A stretch of 49,991 bases of DNA from Terriglobia bacterium (GTDB taxonomy: Bacteria > Acidobacteriota > Terriglobia > Terriglobales > Acidobacteriaceae), in NCBI GenBank assembly GCA_032252755.1, contig JAVUPY010000037.1, forward strand, positions 1-49,991, read 5' to 3'. How positions within the stretch are numbered: position 1 is the first letter of the stretch; every line of letters begins with the position of its first letter. The position numbers and the translations under genes are program-made. Shown here piece after piece: positions 25,435-34,009 of the stretch. The notes under the pieces were generated by a model. That model saw only the letters and a list, made by a program, of their open reading frames with translations. It searched no databases and was not told the DNA's origin.

Positions 25435-26508
25435 TCAAGCGACGCTGTGAAGGCTCTTCAACAAGCTCACCAGGTCATCCTGGTGAACGGCGCGCATCAT
25501 CGCTTCTTCCCGGTCAATCTTCCGTTCCATGACGAGCCGCGAGAGCGATTCCTCCAGCGTCTGCGAGCCCTGGTTCTTGGTCAGCGTGATCTCCTGGTGT
25601 AAATGCTGCAAGGCATTGCGGCGGATGTGATGGCGCGTTCCGTATCCGACCATCAGCAACTCGACTGCGGGAACTCTCCCCCCGTTATTGCTGGGGAGAA
25701 GCATCTGCGTCATCACCGCGCTGGCTGCCATCGCGAGGTCCTGGCGAATGGTGTTCTGACGCTCCGGCGGGAAGGAGTCGGCGATTCGACCGATTGTGGA
25801 AGCCATGTCCGTGGTGTGGAGTGTGGAGAAGACCAGGTGGCCCGTTTCAGCGGCGGAAAGGGCGATTCGCATCGTCTCCGGATCGCGCATTTCGCCGACG
25901 ACAATGATGTCGGGAGCCTGGCGCAAGGCGGCGCGGAGAGCGGTTGGGAAATCGGGAGCATCCGTTCCGATCTCGACCTGCTCGATGATGCTGTGCTCGT
26001 GCGAATGCTCATACTCGATCGGGTCTTCGATGATGACGATGTGACGAGCCGACGAGCGATTGATCTCGTGAATGAGCGCAGCAACAGTGGTCGTCTTCCC
26101 GGAACCAGCAGCACCGCCGATGAGGACGAGTCCGCGCTTAAGTTGAGAGAGCGCGTGAACCTGCGGAGGAAGGTTGAGTTCGGAGAGCTGTGGAACACGG
26201 GTGGGAAGCGCGCGAATGGCGGCCGCCGCATCTCCCTTCTGGTGGTGAAGGTTGATGCGGAAACGTCCGAGTCCGGAAACGCGGTAGGAGGAATCGGCGA
26301 TTCCATCGCTGCGATAGAGTTCCAGAGCGTGGGGAGTGAGCGCTGGAACGACCGCATTCTCAATTTCGGCACCGGTGAGAGGCGCGGTATCCATGCCGCG
26401 AACCACGCCGTCAACCAGCATGCAGACGGGAGCGTCGGTGACGAGAAGGATGTCGCTGCCGGCATTGGCGATGAGCGTCTCGAGCCACTTGTCTAGAGGG
26501 AGAGGCAT
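25435..26508 (-). CDS. PilT/PilU-like type IV pilus ATPase
   Basis: The 357-residue protein is a secretion ATPase of the PilT subgroup. It has Walker A GGAAGSGKTTT at 131-141, an Asp box IIEDPIEYEH, Walker B IIVVGEMRDPET and a His box STLHTTDMAST. The N-terminal domain is short, as in PilT and PilU rather than PilB. The C-terminal AIRNLIRE motif needed for retraction in PilT is not recognisable; at that place the sequence is TRHHIRRNALQHLHQE. It may therefore be a PilU-like accessory motor or a divergent PilT. No other pil gene is in the window. The 3' ends of this gene and the membrane protein gene are 20 nt apart. Confidence 0.88.
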   Translation of the reverse strand: MPLPLDKWLETLIANAGSDILLVTDAPVCMLVDGVVRGMDTAPLTGAEIENAVVPALTPHALELYRSDGIADSSYRVSGLGRFRINLHHQKGDAAAAIRALPTRVPQLSELNLPPQVHALSQLKRGLVLIGGAAGSGKTTTVAALIHEINRSSARHIVIIEDPIEYEHSHEHSIIEQVEIGTDAPDFPTALRAALRQAPDIIVVGEMRDPETMRIALSAAETGHLVFSTLHTTDMASTIGRIADSFPPERQNTIRQDLAMAASAVMTQMLLPSNNGGRVPAVELLMVGYGTRHHIRRNALQHLHQEITLTKNQGSQTLEESLSRLVMERKIDREEAMMRAVHQDDLVSLLKSLHSVA

Positions 26509-26641
26509 AAGTTAGGCACCAGCGGACCATTGTAATGCTGGTCGCCGGTTCCCAGTTCTCGGTCTCGCCTCCCTCAGCTATGGCTCGGAGAGGTAGGGTG
26601 AGGACCTCAAGGGCGAAAGCTTGTCCTCATGGGGTCTGAAA

Positions 26642-26660
26642 GGCACGCTGAACCCGTGCC
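26642..26660 (-). terminator. Hairpin past the NTF2-like gene
   Basis: GGCACG (26642-26647) and CGTGCC (26655-26660) form a perfect 6-bp stem, followed on the minus strand by TTTCAG. A second stem, TGAGGAC (26599-26605) with GTCCTCA (26623-26629), lies further downstream. Together they may end transcription of the gene that stops at 26689. Confidence 0.5.
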
Positions 26661-26688
26661 CCTTCAATAACTCGTACCCTTTCAAAAC

Positions 26689-27180
26689 CTATTTGTCAGG
26701 GATTTCGAGGGTACGCATGGCGATGTTGGGGTCGGGGACGGCGGATTCGTGCGCTACGATCAGCCACTTGCCTTTGATCTTCCGGATGATTACGAGATTC
26801 ACTCCGAAGACGCTTTGTCCGGCGTTCATGGAATCGTAGCGAGTGATGGCATACGCGAATTCTTGGGAGCAACTGGAAGCCAGCACTTTCAGCGATTCGA
26901 TCTTGTACTTGGCATCGGTGCCTCGTTTCACGTACGCCTTGATAGCGGGGCGGCCATGAACGATGCCGGTGGCGAAGTGCTGCGTGAGGTAGGTTGCGTC
27001 TTCGGCGTAAAGCGCCGCCACCGCGTCGGGATTGCCAGAGTTGTAGCCGTCTTTCCAATCCTGGGCGACCTTCTGAATTACGCTTTCGATCCCGGGAACA
27101 GCGCATTGTTGGGGATGTTGTGGCAAAGCCTGCCCAAGTGCGAGATTCGAGATAAGCAACAGCAGTCCGAGTTTCAACAT
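26689..27180 (-). CDS. Secreted NTF2/SnoaL-like protein
   Basis: From the ATG at 27180 the protein has 163 residues with a signal peptide (MLKLGLLLLISNLALG). A start 42 nt upstream would add a charged leader and is rejected. The mature part is a DUF4440/SnoaL-like cone fold: a helix with VAQDWKDGYNSGNPDAVAAL, then YAEDATYL, GRPAIKAYVKRG, and the strands IKGKWLIVAHESA. Members bind small ligands or act as isomerases and are often exported in Acidobacteriota. No catalytic residues can be fixed. It is a single gene with a hairpin after the stop. Confidence 0.8.
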   Translation of the reverse strand: MLKLGLLLLISNLALGQALPQHPQQCAVPGIESVIQKVAQDWKDGYNSGNPDAVAALYAEDATYLTQHFATGIVHGRPAIKAYVKRGTDAKYKIESLKVLASSCSQEFAYAITRYDSMNAGQSVFGVNLVIIRKIKGKWLIVAHESAVPDPNIAMRTLEIPDK

Positions 27181-27372
27181 GACAGATTTAGTACACGGCC
27201 AAGAAATGATTCTCTGTCGCAAAGATCACAACTGGCAGTGATATGAAATGGTCTCTTGTTCGGGCCATCCTCATGCCCGGAAAGGGGTAGTGCGGGGGCG
27301 GCACTTTGATGCTAGTTTGCCTATACCTTCACTGGGGCAACAAGAAAGACACGCTGGAGCAGGAACGCAAGG

Positions 27373-27594
27373 ATGGTGGCCTCAGACTTTTCCCTTCAAA
27401 AATGTGCGGCGCCCAACTGTACGCAGCGGTGGCACAGGCTGGGTGTCGGCAAGCTGTTCACTTTTCACGTGAGGACTGGCGGAATAAGCAGCGCCATGCA
27501 TGTGTGGCTGTGTGATCGGTGCGTTGAGAGTTGGTGCGCTGTTGCCCAAGAAGGAAACATTGTGCTGGTCCCGCAAAAACGTAGAGCGAGTTAG
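27373..27594 (+). CDS. Small zinc-ribbon-like protein
   Basis: This 73-residue product starts at an ATG after AGGAACGCAAGG. It holds two cysteine pairs, KCAAPNC near residue 10 and WLCDRC near residue 46, suggesting a single zinc site. Between them is a strand-rich core (GKLFTFHVRTG). The C-terminus is VLVPQKRRAS. Small zinc-ribbon proteins of this kind occur in many acidobacterial genomes, but I know of no assigned function. It precedes two small DNA-binding genes in the same direction. Two longer-looking frames overlap it but lack cysteine spacing. Confidence 0.55.
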   Translation: MVASDFSLQKCAAPNCTQRWHRLGVGKLFTFHVRTGGISSAMHVWLCDRCVESWCAVAQEGNIVLVPQKRRAS

Positions 27595-27815
27595 AGCCCT
27601 GTCGTATTAGTATGTCGCTGTAGCACTTAACTTCATTAAGTGCAGGCGACCTGGACGCGGGCGTTCGGGGGAGCGCCTGCGTCCTTGACATAGACTTAGA
27701 CGAGAATTCATCGCGGTGAGCAGTTGGGCTGGTAGTGCGCGTATACAATCCCGTTTAAGCAAAACGAGCTTGAGCGAAGTACTAATGAGAAGTTGGCTTG
27801 CTGGAGAAAGGACTA
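27595..27815. other. Structured leader or small-RNA region with two strong hairpins
   Basis: GCACTTAA (27623-27630) and TTAAGTGC (27636-27643) form a perfect stem with a 5-nt loop. GTCGC (27614-27618) and GCGAC (27646-27650) extend it. ACGCGGGCG (27655-27663) pairs with CGCCTGCGT (27674-27682), one wobble. A TTGACA box lies at 27685-27690, and a TATACAAT further on near 27748. No coding frame is convincing. It may hold a terminator of the zinc-ribbon gene and the promoter of the HTH genes, or a small RNA. Confidence 0.45.
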
Positions 27816-28187
27816 ATGGCTAAAACAAAGGGCTTTGGGGCAGTCAAGAAGATCGATAAGACGAGTCTGGAGCGCATGAAGCGAGCCGGGATGACCGAGT
27901 TTGCGATTGCGGAGAAACTCGGTTGCCATCGCTCGCATGTGACGCGGGCGACGATTCTTTACGGGCTGCAAGGCATGGGCGCGAAACGCGGACACGGTCC
28001 GATCAAGGTTGCTCCGATTACAAAACGCGAACTGGCGTCGCTGCGCAACAAGGGATGGAAGCTGCAGGAGATTGCCAATCATTTCGGGTGCGGAATCGAC
28101 CACATCACGGTACTCATCCGCAGGTACGGATTGCCGAAGAGTAAGGCAGGGAGACCTGTACAACCAGTAACGAAAGCGGCACGCTAA
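27816..28187 (+). CDS. Small protein with two tandem helix-turn-helix repeats
   Basis: The ATG at 27816 follows GGAGAAAGG; an earlier TTG at 27798 is rejected. The 123-residue protein has two related segments of about 45 residues. The first, near 12-58, contains MKRAGMTEFAIAEKLGCHRS and ends YGLQGMGAKRG. The second, near 72-112, contains LRNKGWKLQEIANHFGCGID and ends YGLPKSKAG. Each has the spacing of a resolvase/homeodomain-like HTH. The basic ends suggest DNA binding in the cytoplasm. It is followed 54 nt later by an XRE-type gene. Such paired small regulators can belong to mobile or defence regions, but no partner gene of that kind is seen. Confidence 0.7.
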   Translation: MAKTKGFGAVKKIDKTSLERMKRAGMTEFAIAEKLGCHRSHVTRATILYGLQGMGAKRGHGPIKVAPITKRELASLRNKGWKLQEIANHFGCGIDHITVLIRRYGLPKSKAGRPVQPVTKAAR

Positions 28188-28241
28188 GTTGAGCGTGAAG
28201 AGCGGGCGTCGTTCGAGGATAAGGATGGGGCGGCGATAACG

Positions 28242-28493
28242 ATGAAACCAAAGGGAACCTGGAAAAACATTGGGGAGTATATCCGTTTCCGACGTATCAA
28301 AGAAGGGATGACGATTCGCGAACTGGCGGGGCTGGCGGGAATGACGTCGACGCTGCTGTTCAACATAGAATCGGGAAAAAACGATCCGAAGCTCAAGTCG
28401 GTTGAGAAGATCGCGATGGGCTTTGGGGAGCCGGAGATGAAATTTCTCGGCAGGTTCTATGGTCAGCGTCGGCATCGAAATCGGGGAAGCTAG
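28242..28493 (+). CDS. XRE-family DNA-binding protein
   Basis: This 83-residue protein is almost all one Cro/C1-type HTH: IGEYIRFRRIKEGMTIRELA, then GMTSTLLFNIESGKNDPKL and the last helix VEKIAMGFG. It probably binds DNA as a dimer. No ligand or effector domain is present. The start ATG at 28242 fits the fold; the ribosome site is weak. It lies 54 nt after the double-HTH gene, likely in one transcript. No toxin-like neighbour is visible: the next gene encodes a membrane protein. Confidence 0.75.
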   Translation: MKPKGTWKNIGEYIRFRRIKEGMTIRELAGLAGMTSTLLFNIESGKNDPKLKSVEKIAMGFGEPEMKFLGRFYGQRRHRNRGS

Positions 28494-28668
28494 CTCGCAC
28501 CAACCAACTGACTCGCCATTTTTTAGTTGCATTGCCAAAGGGGAGCAACTACTCTGTTGCGCACAAATTTCCCTGGGGACTTCTAGTCACAATTTAGATC
28601 GCTAGTACATGATGCGGCGCGGATCTTTTTGCGCTCGCGAGCTGCGTTTGAGAGGCGAGGAGATTTCT

Positions 28669-29424
28669 GTGGCCGTTGGAAACGTGGGGTTTGCTGCCGG
28701 ACTCGAGAAAAGAGGCGTCACAACTCAGTTCAAGAGGTTTCTCGGCCGTTATTTCTACTTCGTCATGTCGCTGGTGATGGCGACTCTGGTAGTCGCGGGC
28801 TTCAGTCGCACCGTGGACCAGAGCCTGTTCCACGCGAACCCGCCGAGGCCGTTGCTGTTGTGGATGCATGGTGCGGCGTTCTCGACTTGGATGCTGTTCT
28901 TTATTTTGCAATCGGCGCTGGTGCGGGTGCGCAAGGTGAGCGTGCATCGCGTTCTCGGCTGGTTCGGTGCCGCGCTTGGCGCCCTGATGGTTCCATTGGG
29001 ACTGACCGTGATGGTAGTCATGACGCGATTCGACATGGGCGTCCTGCATCAGGCCGGCGTCGATTCGTTCATCTCCGTGCCGATTTGCGACATGGTCGTC
29101 TTCGGTACTTGCCTGGCCCTGGCGATTTACTGGAGGAAGAAGCCGGAATACCATCGCCGGCTTCTGTTCGTCGGGACATGCGAATTGATGGACGCCGGGA
29201 TTGGACGATTCGATTTCTGGTTCAACCACAGCATCTTTTACGTCGGACTGGACGCGCTGATCGTGCTCGGGATGGTGAGAGATTGGATGGTTGAAGGGCG
29301 CGTCAATAAGGTCTATTTGTATGCGCTGCCAGCAATGATTGTTCTGCAGAGTGTCGCGATTTATGCGTGGAGAGGTAATCCTGCCTGGTGGCAGGGGATC
29401 ACGCACGCGATCCTGGGGATGTGA
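28669..29424 (+). CDS. Uncharacterised integral membrane protein
   Basis: A GTG at 28669 with GAGGAGA 6 nt upstream gives 251 residues; the frame is open from 28609 but earlier codons read as unlikely sequence. There are six or seven transmembrane helices, starting with FYFVMSLVMATLVVAGF. The stretch LWMHGAAFSTWMLFFILQ followed by VHRVLGWFGAALGALMV is typical of a widespread uncharacterised membrane family. Histidines in these segments (HG, HR) could bind haem or metal, but that is a guess. It is convergent with the MFS exporter gene. Confidence 0.6.
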   Translation: MAVGNVGFAAGLEKRGVTTQFKRFLGRYFYFVMSLVMATLVVAGFSRTVDQSLFHANPPRPLLLWMHGAAFSTWMLFFILQSALVRVRKVSVHRVLGWFGAALGALMVPLGLTVMVVMTRFDMGVLHQAGVDSFISVPICDMVVFGTCLALAIYWRKKPEYHRRLLFVGTCELMDAGIGRFDFWFNHSIFYVGLDALIVLGMVRDWMVEGRVNKVYLYALPAMIVLQSVAIYAWRGNPAWWQGITHAILGM

Positions 29425-29510
29425 AGGACCGTGCCGCCCGAAGAGGCTAACGGTCTTTCGACTCCGCGCAATGAAGCCGCGCTCCGTTCCGGACGACGCA
29501 GCTTCTGAAG

Positions 29511-30845
29511 CTATTCTTCCGGGGGTTCCTGGAGCACGGAGGCAGTGTGGATGCCGGTGGCCATTTCGGGCAGAATTCCTTTCTCGACATAAATGGGGCG
29601 AATGAGTTGGCGGATTGCGGGTAGCTCTGTTGCGAACAGCGCGGCTCCGGCGACGCAGATGGCTCCGCCAATGGTAAGCGTGAGGGGCGCGCCGATGCGA
29701 CTGGCGATCGCTCCCGCGGCGAGACTCCCGAAGGGTGCAATGCCCTGGAATGCCATCGCGTAGAAACTCATGACGCGCCCGCGCTTTGAGTCTTCCGAAA
29801 TAGTTTGAAGGATGGTGTTGCTGGCGGCCATCTGCTGCATGACGCTGAAGCCGGTTATCACCAGCAGCAGCAGCGAGAGCCAGATCTGGCGCGACATCGA
29901 AAAGGCAATGAGAGATGCGCCGAATCCGGCGGCGGTGATGGGGATGATCCGGCCGAGGCCGAGCACGCTCTTGCGCGCGGCGAGGCTCATGGCGCCGATA
30001 AGCGCGCCAACGCCGGCGGCTCCCATGAGAAACCCGAAAGTATGCGCGCCGCCGTGGAGGATGTTTCCGGCGAAGATGGGCATGAGTGCCGTGTAGGGCA
30101 TGCCCACAAGGCTGATAAGCGCCAGCAGCAGGAGGATCGCCCAGATGGGACGAAAGCCGCTGATGTAGTTCCAGCCTTCGCGGAGTTCGGAGGCGACGCT
30201 TTCGTGCTCGCGCGGAGGCGAAGCGACGACCGTCATGGCAAGAAGCGAGATTATGACGGCGATGTAACTGATGCCGTCGAGCAGGAAGCAATACCCTTCC
30301 CCAAAGGCCGCGATGAGAAGTCCGGCGACGGATGGGCCGATGAGTCGCGCACCGTTAACCAGTGATGAGTTAAGGGCGATGGCGTTGGGGAGATCGGCAC
30401 GGTCTTCGACCATTTCGATGACGAATGCCTGGCGCGCCGGCATATCGAAGGCGTTCACGCAGCCCTGAAAGAGGTTGAGCAGGATGATTTCGGTAACAGT
30501 GATAATTCCTGGGAGCGCCAGAGCCGCGAGGGCGAAGGACTCGACCATTGAGAGGATTTGCGTGATGACGAGCACGCGATGACGGTTGAGGCGGTCGACC
30601 CAGACACCCGCAAACGGACCGAGGATGAGGATCGGAATCTGACTAGCGAAACTGACGAGCCCGAGAAGAAATGCCGAATCGGTGAGGCGGTAAACGAGCC
30701 ATCCCGTTGCGACTCGGGTCATCCAGGTGCCGATCAGGGAAATCCCCTGGCCGCCGAAAAAGAGGCGGTAATTGCGGTGGCGGAGAGCGCGGGCGATTTG
30801 ACGCCAGTCGGTTCCGCCTCGCCGGGGATTGGATTGGTTAGGCAC
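29511..30845 (-). CDS. MFS transporter (MFS_3/EntS-like exporter)
   Basis: The 444-residue protein has twelve predicted membrane helices. The cytoplasmic loop motif after helix 2 is seen as GPFAGVWVDRLNRHRVL near residue 77. The order and the segment FDMPARQAFVIEMVEDRADL after helix 4 are typical of the MFS_3 group, which includes the enterobactin exporter EntS and many uncharacterised drug or metabolite exporters. The substrate is unknown. The N-terminus (MPNQSNPRRGGTDWRQIARA) is cytoplasmic. It is transcribed alone, away from the histidine kinase gene. Confidence 0.88.
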   Translation of the reverse strand: MPNQSNPRRGGTDWRQIARALRHRNYRLFFGGQGISLIGTWMTRVATGWLVYRLTDSAFLLGLVSFASQIPILILGPFAGVWVDRLNRHRVLVITQILSMVESFALAALALPGIITVTEIILLNLFQGCVNAFDMPARQAFVIEMVEDRADLPNAIALNSSLVNGARLIGPSVAGLLIAAFGEGYCFLLDGISYIAVIISLLAMTVVASPPREHESVASELREGWNYISGFRPIWAILLLLALISLVGMPYTALMPIFAGNILHGGAHTFGFLMGAAGVGALIGAMSLAARKSVLGLGRIIPITAAGFGASLIAFSMSRQIWLSLLLLVITGFSVMQQMAASNTILQTISEDSKRGRVMSFYAMAFQGIAPFGSLAAGAIASRIGAPLTLTIGGAICVAGAALFATELPAIRQLIRPIYVEKGILPEMATGIHTASVLQEPPEE

Positions 30846-30996
30846 GCCAGGACAGGACTAAGCTTCAATGTAGCAAAAGAACTTCATGGCGTGTGAACAG
30901 GATTCTTCGTCTCCTTCGACAGGATCAGTCTCCTCAGGATGACCCAAAAAGCTAACGGACATGGCACGGAAGAAGCCCGCCCTTGCCAAACCGCTT

Positions 30997-32673
30997 CTAT
31001 TCGCAAGGGAAGAAGAGGGAGAAGACGGTGCCGGTGTGTCCGGGCGTGGTGCTGCTCTTGAGCGAGAAGCGGCCTTTGTTTTTGCGGATAAATTCGGCGG
31101 TGATCCAAAGCCCAAGACCATTTCCCTTCTCTTTTTTCGTACTGAAGAAGGGTTCGAAGATCTGTTTGCGGATTTCACGGCTCATGCCATGCCCGGTGTC
31201 GGCGACGGTGATGCGAAGGCCTTTAATGCCGCCATTCATCCAATCTCGGCGGAGATTGGCGCGGACGATGAGGCGGCCGCCGTTGGGCATCGCGTCAATG
31301 GCGTTGGTGACGATGTTGGCGACGACCTGGCGGACTTCGCTGGCATAGCAACGAATGGGGCGGAGTTCGCCTAACTGCACGGTAAGAGAGATATTTCTCC
31401 CGCTGATCTGCTTCGAGAGAAGGTTAACGACCGCGTCGACGATGGCGCCGACGTCGACGAGCTCACGCTGGTTCGAGTAGCGGTAGAAGGTCAGCGTCTG
31501 GCGTGTGATTTCGCCGATGCGGGCGAGTTCGCGCTGGGCGGTTTGCCCATACTCGCGGATGCCGGGTTCTTTCGAGGTGGTTGCGATCAGATAGACGAGG
31601 TTGGTGACACCCTCGAGCGGATTGTTGATGTCGTGCGCGATGGTGCCAGCGAGTTTTCCGGCAATGGCGAACTTCTCGGCGTTTTGCAGAGCGTGCTGAA
31701 GAGCGGCCTGCTCCTGGATGTCGGTGCACGTCGCGACCCATTCCAGGAGGTCTCCCTGAGCACCGAGAACTGGCACCACGCGCCACTGAACGAGGCAGTA
31801 GGAGCCATCAGCGCGATGCAACCGGAACTGGCACTCGACGCCGCGACGGCTCTGAATCGCCTCCGACCAGATGCGCTGCACGTCTTCGCGATCGCCGGGA
31901 TGAACGGAATCGAGCCAACCGGAGCCCACGTACTCGCCTGGAGCCTGACCGGTGAAGGCTTCCCAATCATGCTGATGATTGCGTGCGCCACCTTCGGCGT
32001 CGGCAAGCCAGACCAGCGATGAAGAGGCAAGTACCAACGATCGGTAACGTTGCTCGCTCTTCGAGAGCGCCTGTGTTACCTGCGTTAGAGTTGCGAGGTG
32101 ATCGCGGATTTCATACTGGCGCGCGCGCGCGCGCAGGGCAGACCCGGCGGCACTGACGAGAGTGACTGGGCGAATGGGACGCTCGAGGAGCGAGACGTTG
32201 CCAAGAACGCCGCGATTGCGCGCAGCTCGCAGGCTTCGGCTATCGCTGGCACCGCCGCCGGTGAGCACGATGATAGGGAGATCGGACCACGCTGGCTGTG
32301 CAGCGAGGGTCTTTGCGAGCGTGGAGATTCCGGCCGGCATCAAGGCCTCTTCGGCGACAATCACGGTGCCGACGCCATGCTTCATCCGCGTGCAAAGCTC
32401 GATGAGCGAGTTGCACACTTTGACCCGGATTCCGGCGAGATTGAGTTCGCGGCCAATCAGGAAACCGTCCACCCCGGCAGGAGCGAGAACCAGGACACGA
32501 CTTTCGAGGGTCCGGGACTCTACCGGACTAGTCGGCTGCTGCGTCTCGGGCTGTTCCACCAAGAAAAGTCGGGGTTCCGGCGAGGACTCCCTGGAAGTTC
32601 CTGAGGGGCTCGCCGACTCGGATTCCGTTCGATCCCAACTGAAGTTCGCGGATTGTGCGTTCGTGTCGTCCAC
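30997..32673 (-). CDS. Receiver-like/PAS sensor histidine kinase
   Basis: The protein has 558 residues from a GTG at 32673. A receiver-like domain spans about 58-185 (ESRVLVLAPAG..IVAEEAL) but the phospho-acceptor Asp position reads Glu, so it may be a pseudo-receiver. A PAS domain follows (about 205-325: SLVLASSSLVWLADAEG, with a PAC end VATCTDIQEQ). Then come a HisKA domain with His346 in IAHDINNPLEGVTNLVY and an HATPase (NAIDAMPNGGRL, GHGMS, KGNGLGLW). No membrane helix is present, so it is cytoplasmic. It overlaps the upstream KaiC-like gene by 146 nt in another frame; a later GTG at 32559 would cut this to 32 nt. No response regulator is adjacent. Confidence 0.88.
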   Translation of the reverse strand: MDDTNAQSANFSWDRTESESASPSGTSRESSPEPRLFLVEQPETQQPTSPVESRTLESRVLVLAPAGVDGFLIGRELNLAGIRVKVCNSLIELCTRMKHGVGTVIVAEEALMPAGISTLAKTLAAQPAWSDLPIIVLTGGGASDSRSLRAARNRGVLGNVSLLERPIRPVTLVSAAGSALRARARQYEIRDHLATLTQVTQALSKSEQRYRSLVLASSSLVWLADAEGGARNHQHDWEAFTGQAPGEYVGSGWLDSVHPGDREDVQRIWSEAIQSRRGVECQFRLHRADGSYCLVQWRVVPVLGAQGDLLEWVATCTDIQEQAALQHALQNAEKFAIAGKLAGTIAHDINNPLEGVTNLVYLIATTSKEPGIREYGQTAQRELARIGEITRQTLTFYRYSNQRELVDVGAIVDAVVNLLSKQISGRNISLTVQLGELRPIRCYASEVRQVVANIVTNAIDAMPNGGRLIVRANLRRDWMNGGIKGLRITVADTGHGMSREIRKQIFEPFFSTKKEKGNGLGLWITAEFIRKNKGRFSLKSSTTPGHTGTVFSLFFPCE

Positions 32674-34009
32674 TGCGCTTTTTCACCACGGAAATTGCCT
32701 GACGGACTTCACCATAGGCTTCGTAGTAACGCAGGAGAAGGATCGCGTCGGCGAGATAGCTTACATCAACCGGTGACTGCATCGCCGCACCGACTATGCC
32801 GGTTTGGGCAAGCACCATGAGAGTAACCACGCCTTGCTGGTTGAGGAACGTGAGCAATTCGTGAAGTTGAATAGTTAGAAAGTCTTCGCCGGGCATGGCC
32901 TGGAGAAAACCGTTGAGGCTGTCGATGATGACCATTCGAGCATTACGCTCTTCTACCGCTGAGCGGACGTTTTCGACGAATTCTCCGGGCGACAGAACGG
33001 CGGGATCAAGTTGCTGGACCTCGAGCACATTCTCGCGTAAGGGCGCCGACAGGTTGATCTTGAGACCCTGCGCGCGTTCCATGAACGTCTGCTGCGATTC
33101 TTCGAAAGTGAAGAAGCAAACGCGCTCGCCGCGATTCGACGTTGCAGCAGCGAATTGCAAAGCAACCGTCGATTTGCCGCAACCGGCAGGACCAACCAGG
33201 AGCGTACTAGTGCCGCGATCGATGCCGCCGCCGAGAAGATCATCGAGTTCGCGGACACCACTGGGGACGGGCTCAATTTTGAACTTCTTTCCGTGCTGCG
33301 AAGCTTCGAGCCGGGGGAAGACGCGAAGTCCACCTTTGCGGATCACATAATCGTGGAAGCCTTCGCGAACCTGCATGCCGCGCATCTTCGTGGCTTCCAG
33401 GCGACGACGGGTCACACCATATTCACGCGCGATCTTCTCCATGGTGATGACGCCGTGGACGATGCTGTGCAATTGCATATCGGCGGAGCGACCGGTGCGG
33501 TCGTCCAGAAGGAGCACGGTACAGCGGCGGCCTTCAAAGTGATGCTTGAATGCGAGGATCTGGCGACGATAGATGATGGGCTCGCGGGCCAGCATGCGAA
33601 GTTCGGCGAGAGAGTCGATCACGAGGCGGCTGGGATTGATCTTCTCTACTTCGGAGAGAACAGTCTTGGCGGTGTCGGCTAACTCGACATCAGAGGGATG
33701 GAACACCGTGTAATGATCGTCGGGGCTGAGCTGGCCGCGCTCGGCAAATAGTTCGTAGATGGGAATCTGGTCAAGGTTCCACCCGTGAGACCGCGCCACT
33801 GCCTCGAGTTCCATCTTGGTTTCCGAGAGGGTGACATAGAGCACATTCTCGCCATTGCGAATACCTTCGAAAAGAAACTGAAGAGCGAGCGTCGTCTTGC
33901 CCGCGCCGGGGTCACCCTCGAGCAGGTAAAAGTAATTAGCGGGCACTCCGCCATTCATAACCTCGTCAAAGCCGGCTACACCTGTCTTCAGCCGATCGTT
34001 ATCTGCCAT
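32528..34009 (-). CDS. KaiC-like double RecA-fold ATPase
   Basis: The ATG at 34009 has AGAGGAACA before it; a longer frame from 34168 is rejected. The 493-residue protein has two KaiC domains. Walker A is GDPGAGKTT at 32-40 in the first and GPAGCGKST at 273-281 in the second. RLVIDSLAELR and MVIIDSLNGFL carry the Walker B strands. The KaiC phosphorylation residues cannot be confirmed in the C-terminal half. Two-domain KaiC homologues outside cyanobacteria are thought to act in signalling, often with histidine kinases. Here the kinase gene follows with overlap, a strong sign of joint function. kaiA and kaiB are absent from the window. Confidence 0.9.
   Translation of the reverse strand: MADNDRLKTGVAGFDEVMNGGVPANYFYLLEGDPGAGKTTLALQFLFEGIRNGENVLYVTLSETKMELEAVARSHGWNLDQIPIYELFAERGQLSPDDHYTVFHPSDVELADTAKTVLSEVEKINPSRLVIDSLAELRMLAREPIIYRRQILAFKHHFEGRRCTVLLLDDRTGRSADMQLHSIVHGVITMEKIAREYGVTRRRLEATKMRGMQVREGFHDYVIRKGGLRVFPRLEASQHGKKFKIEPVPSGVRELDDLLGGGIDRGTSTLLVGPAGCGKSTVALQFAAATSNRGERVCFFTFEESQQTFMERAQGLKINLSAPLRENVLEVQQLDPAVLSPGEFVENVRSAVEERNARMVIIDSLNGFLQAMPGEDFLTIQLHELLTFLNQQGVVTLMVLAQTGIVGAAMQSPVDVSYLADAILLLRYYEAYGEVRQAISVVKKRSGRHERTIRELQLGSNGIRVGEPLRNFQGVLAGTPTFLGGTARDAAAD

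Noticed and set aside
28594-30291. Minus-strand frame of 565 codons across two genes
   Set aside because: It spans the MFS gene in another frame and the antisense of the membrane protein gene; it is His/Arg-rich nonsense.
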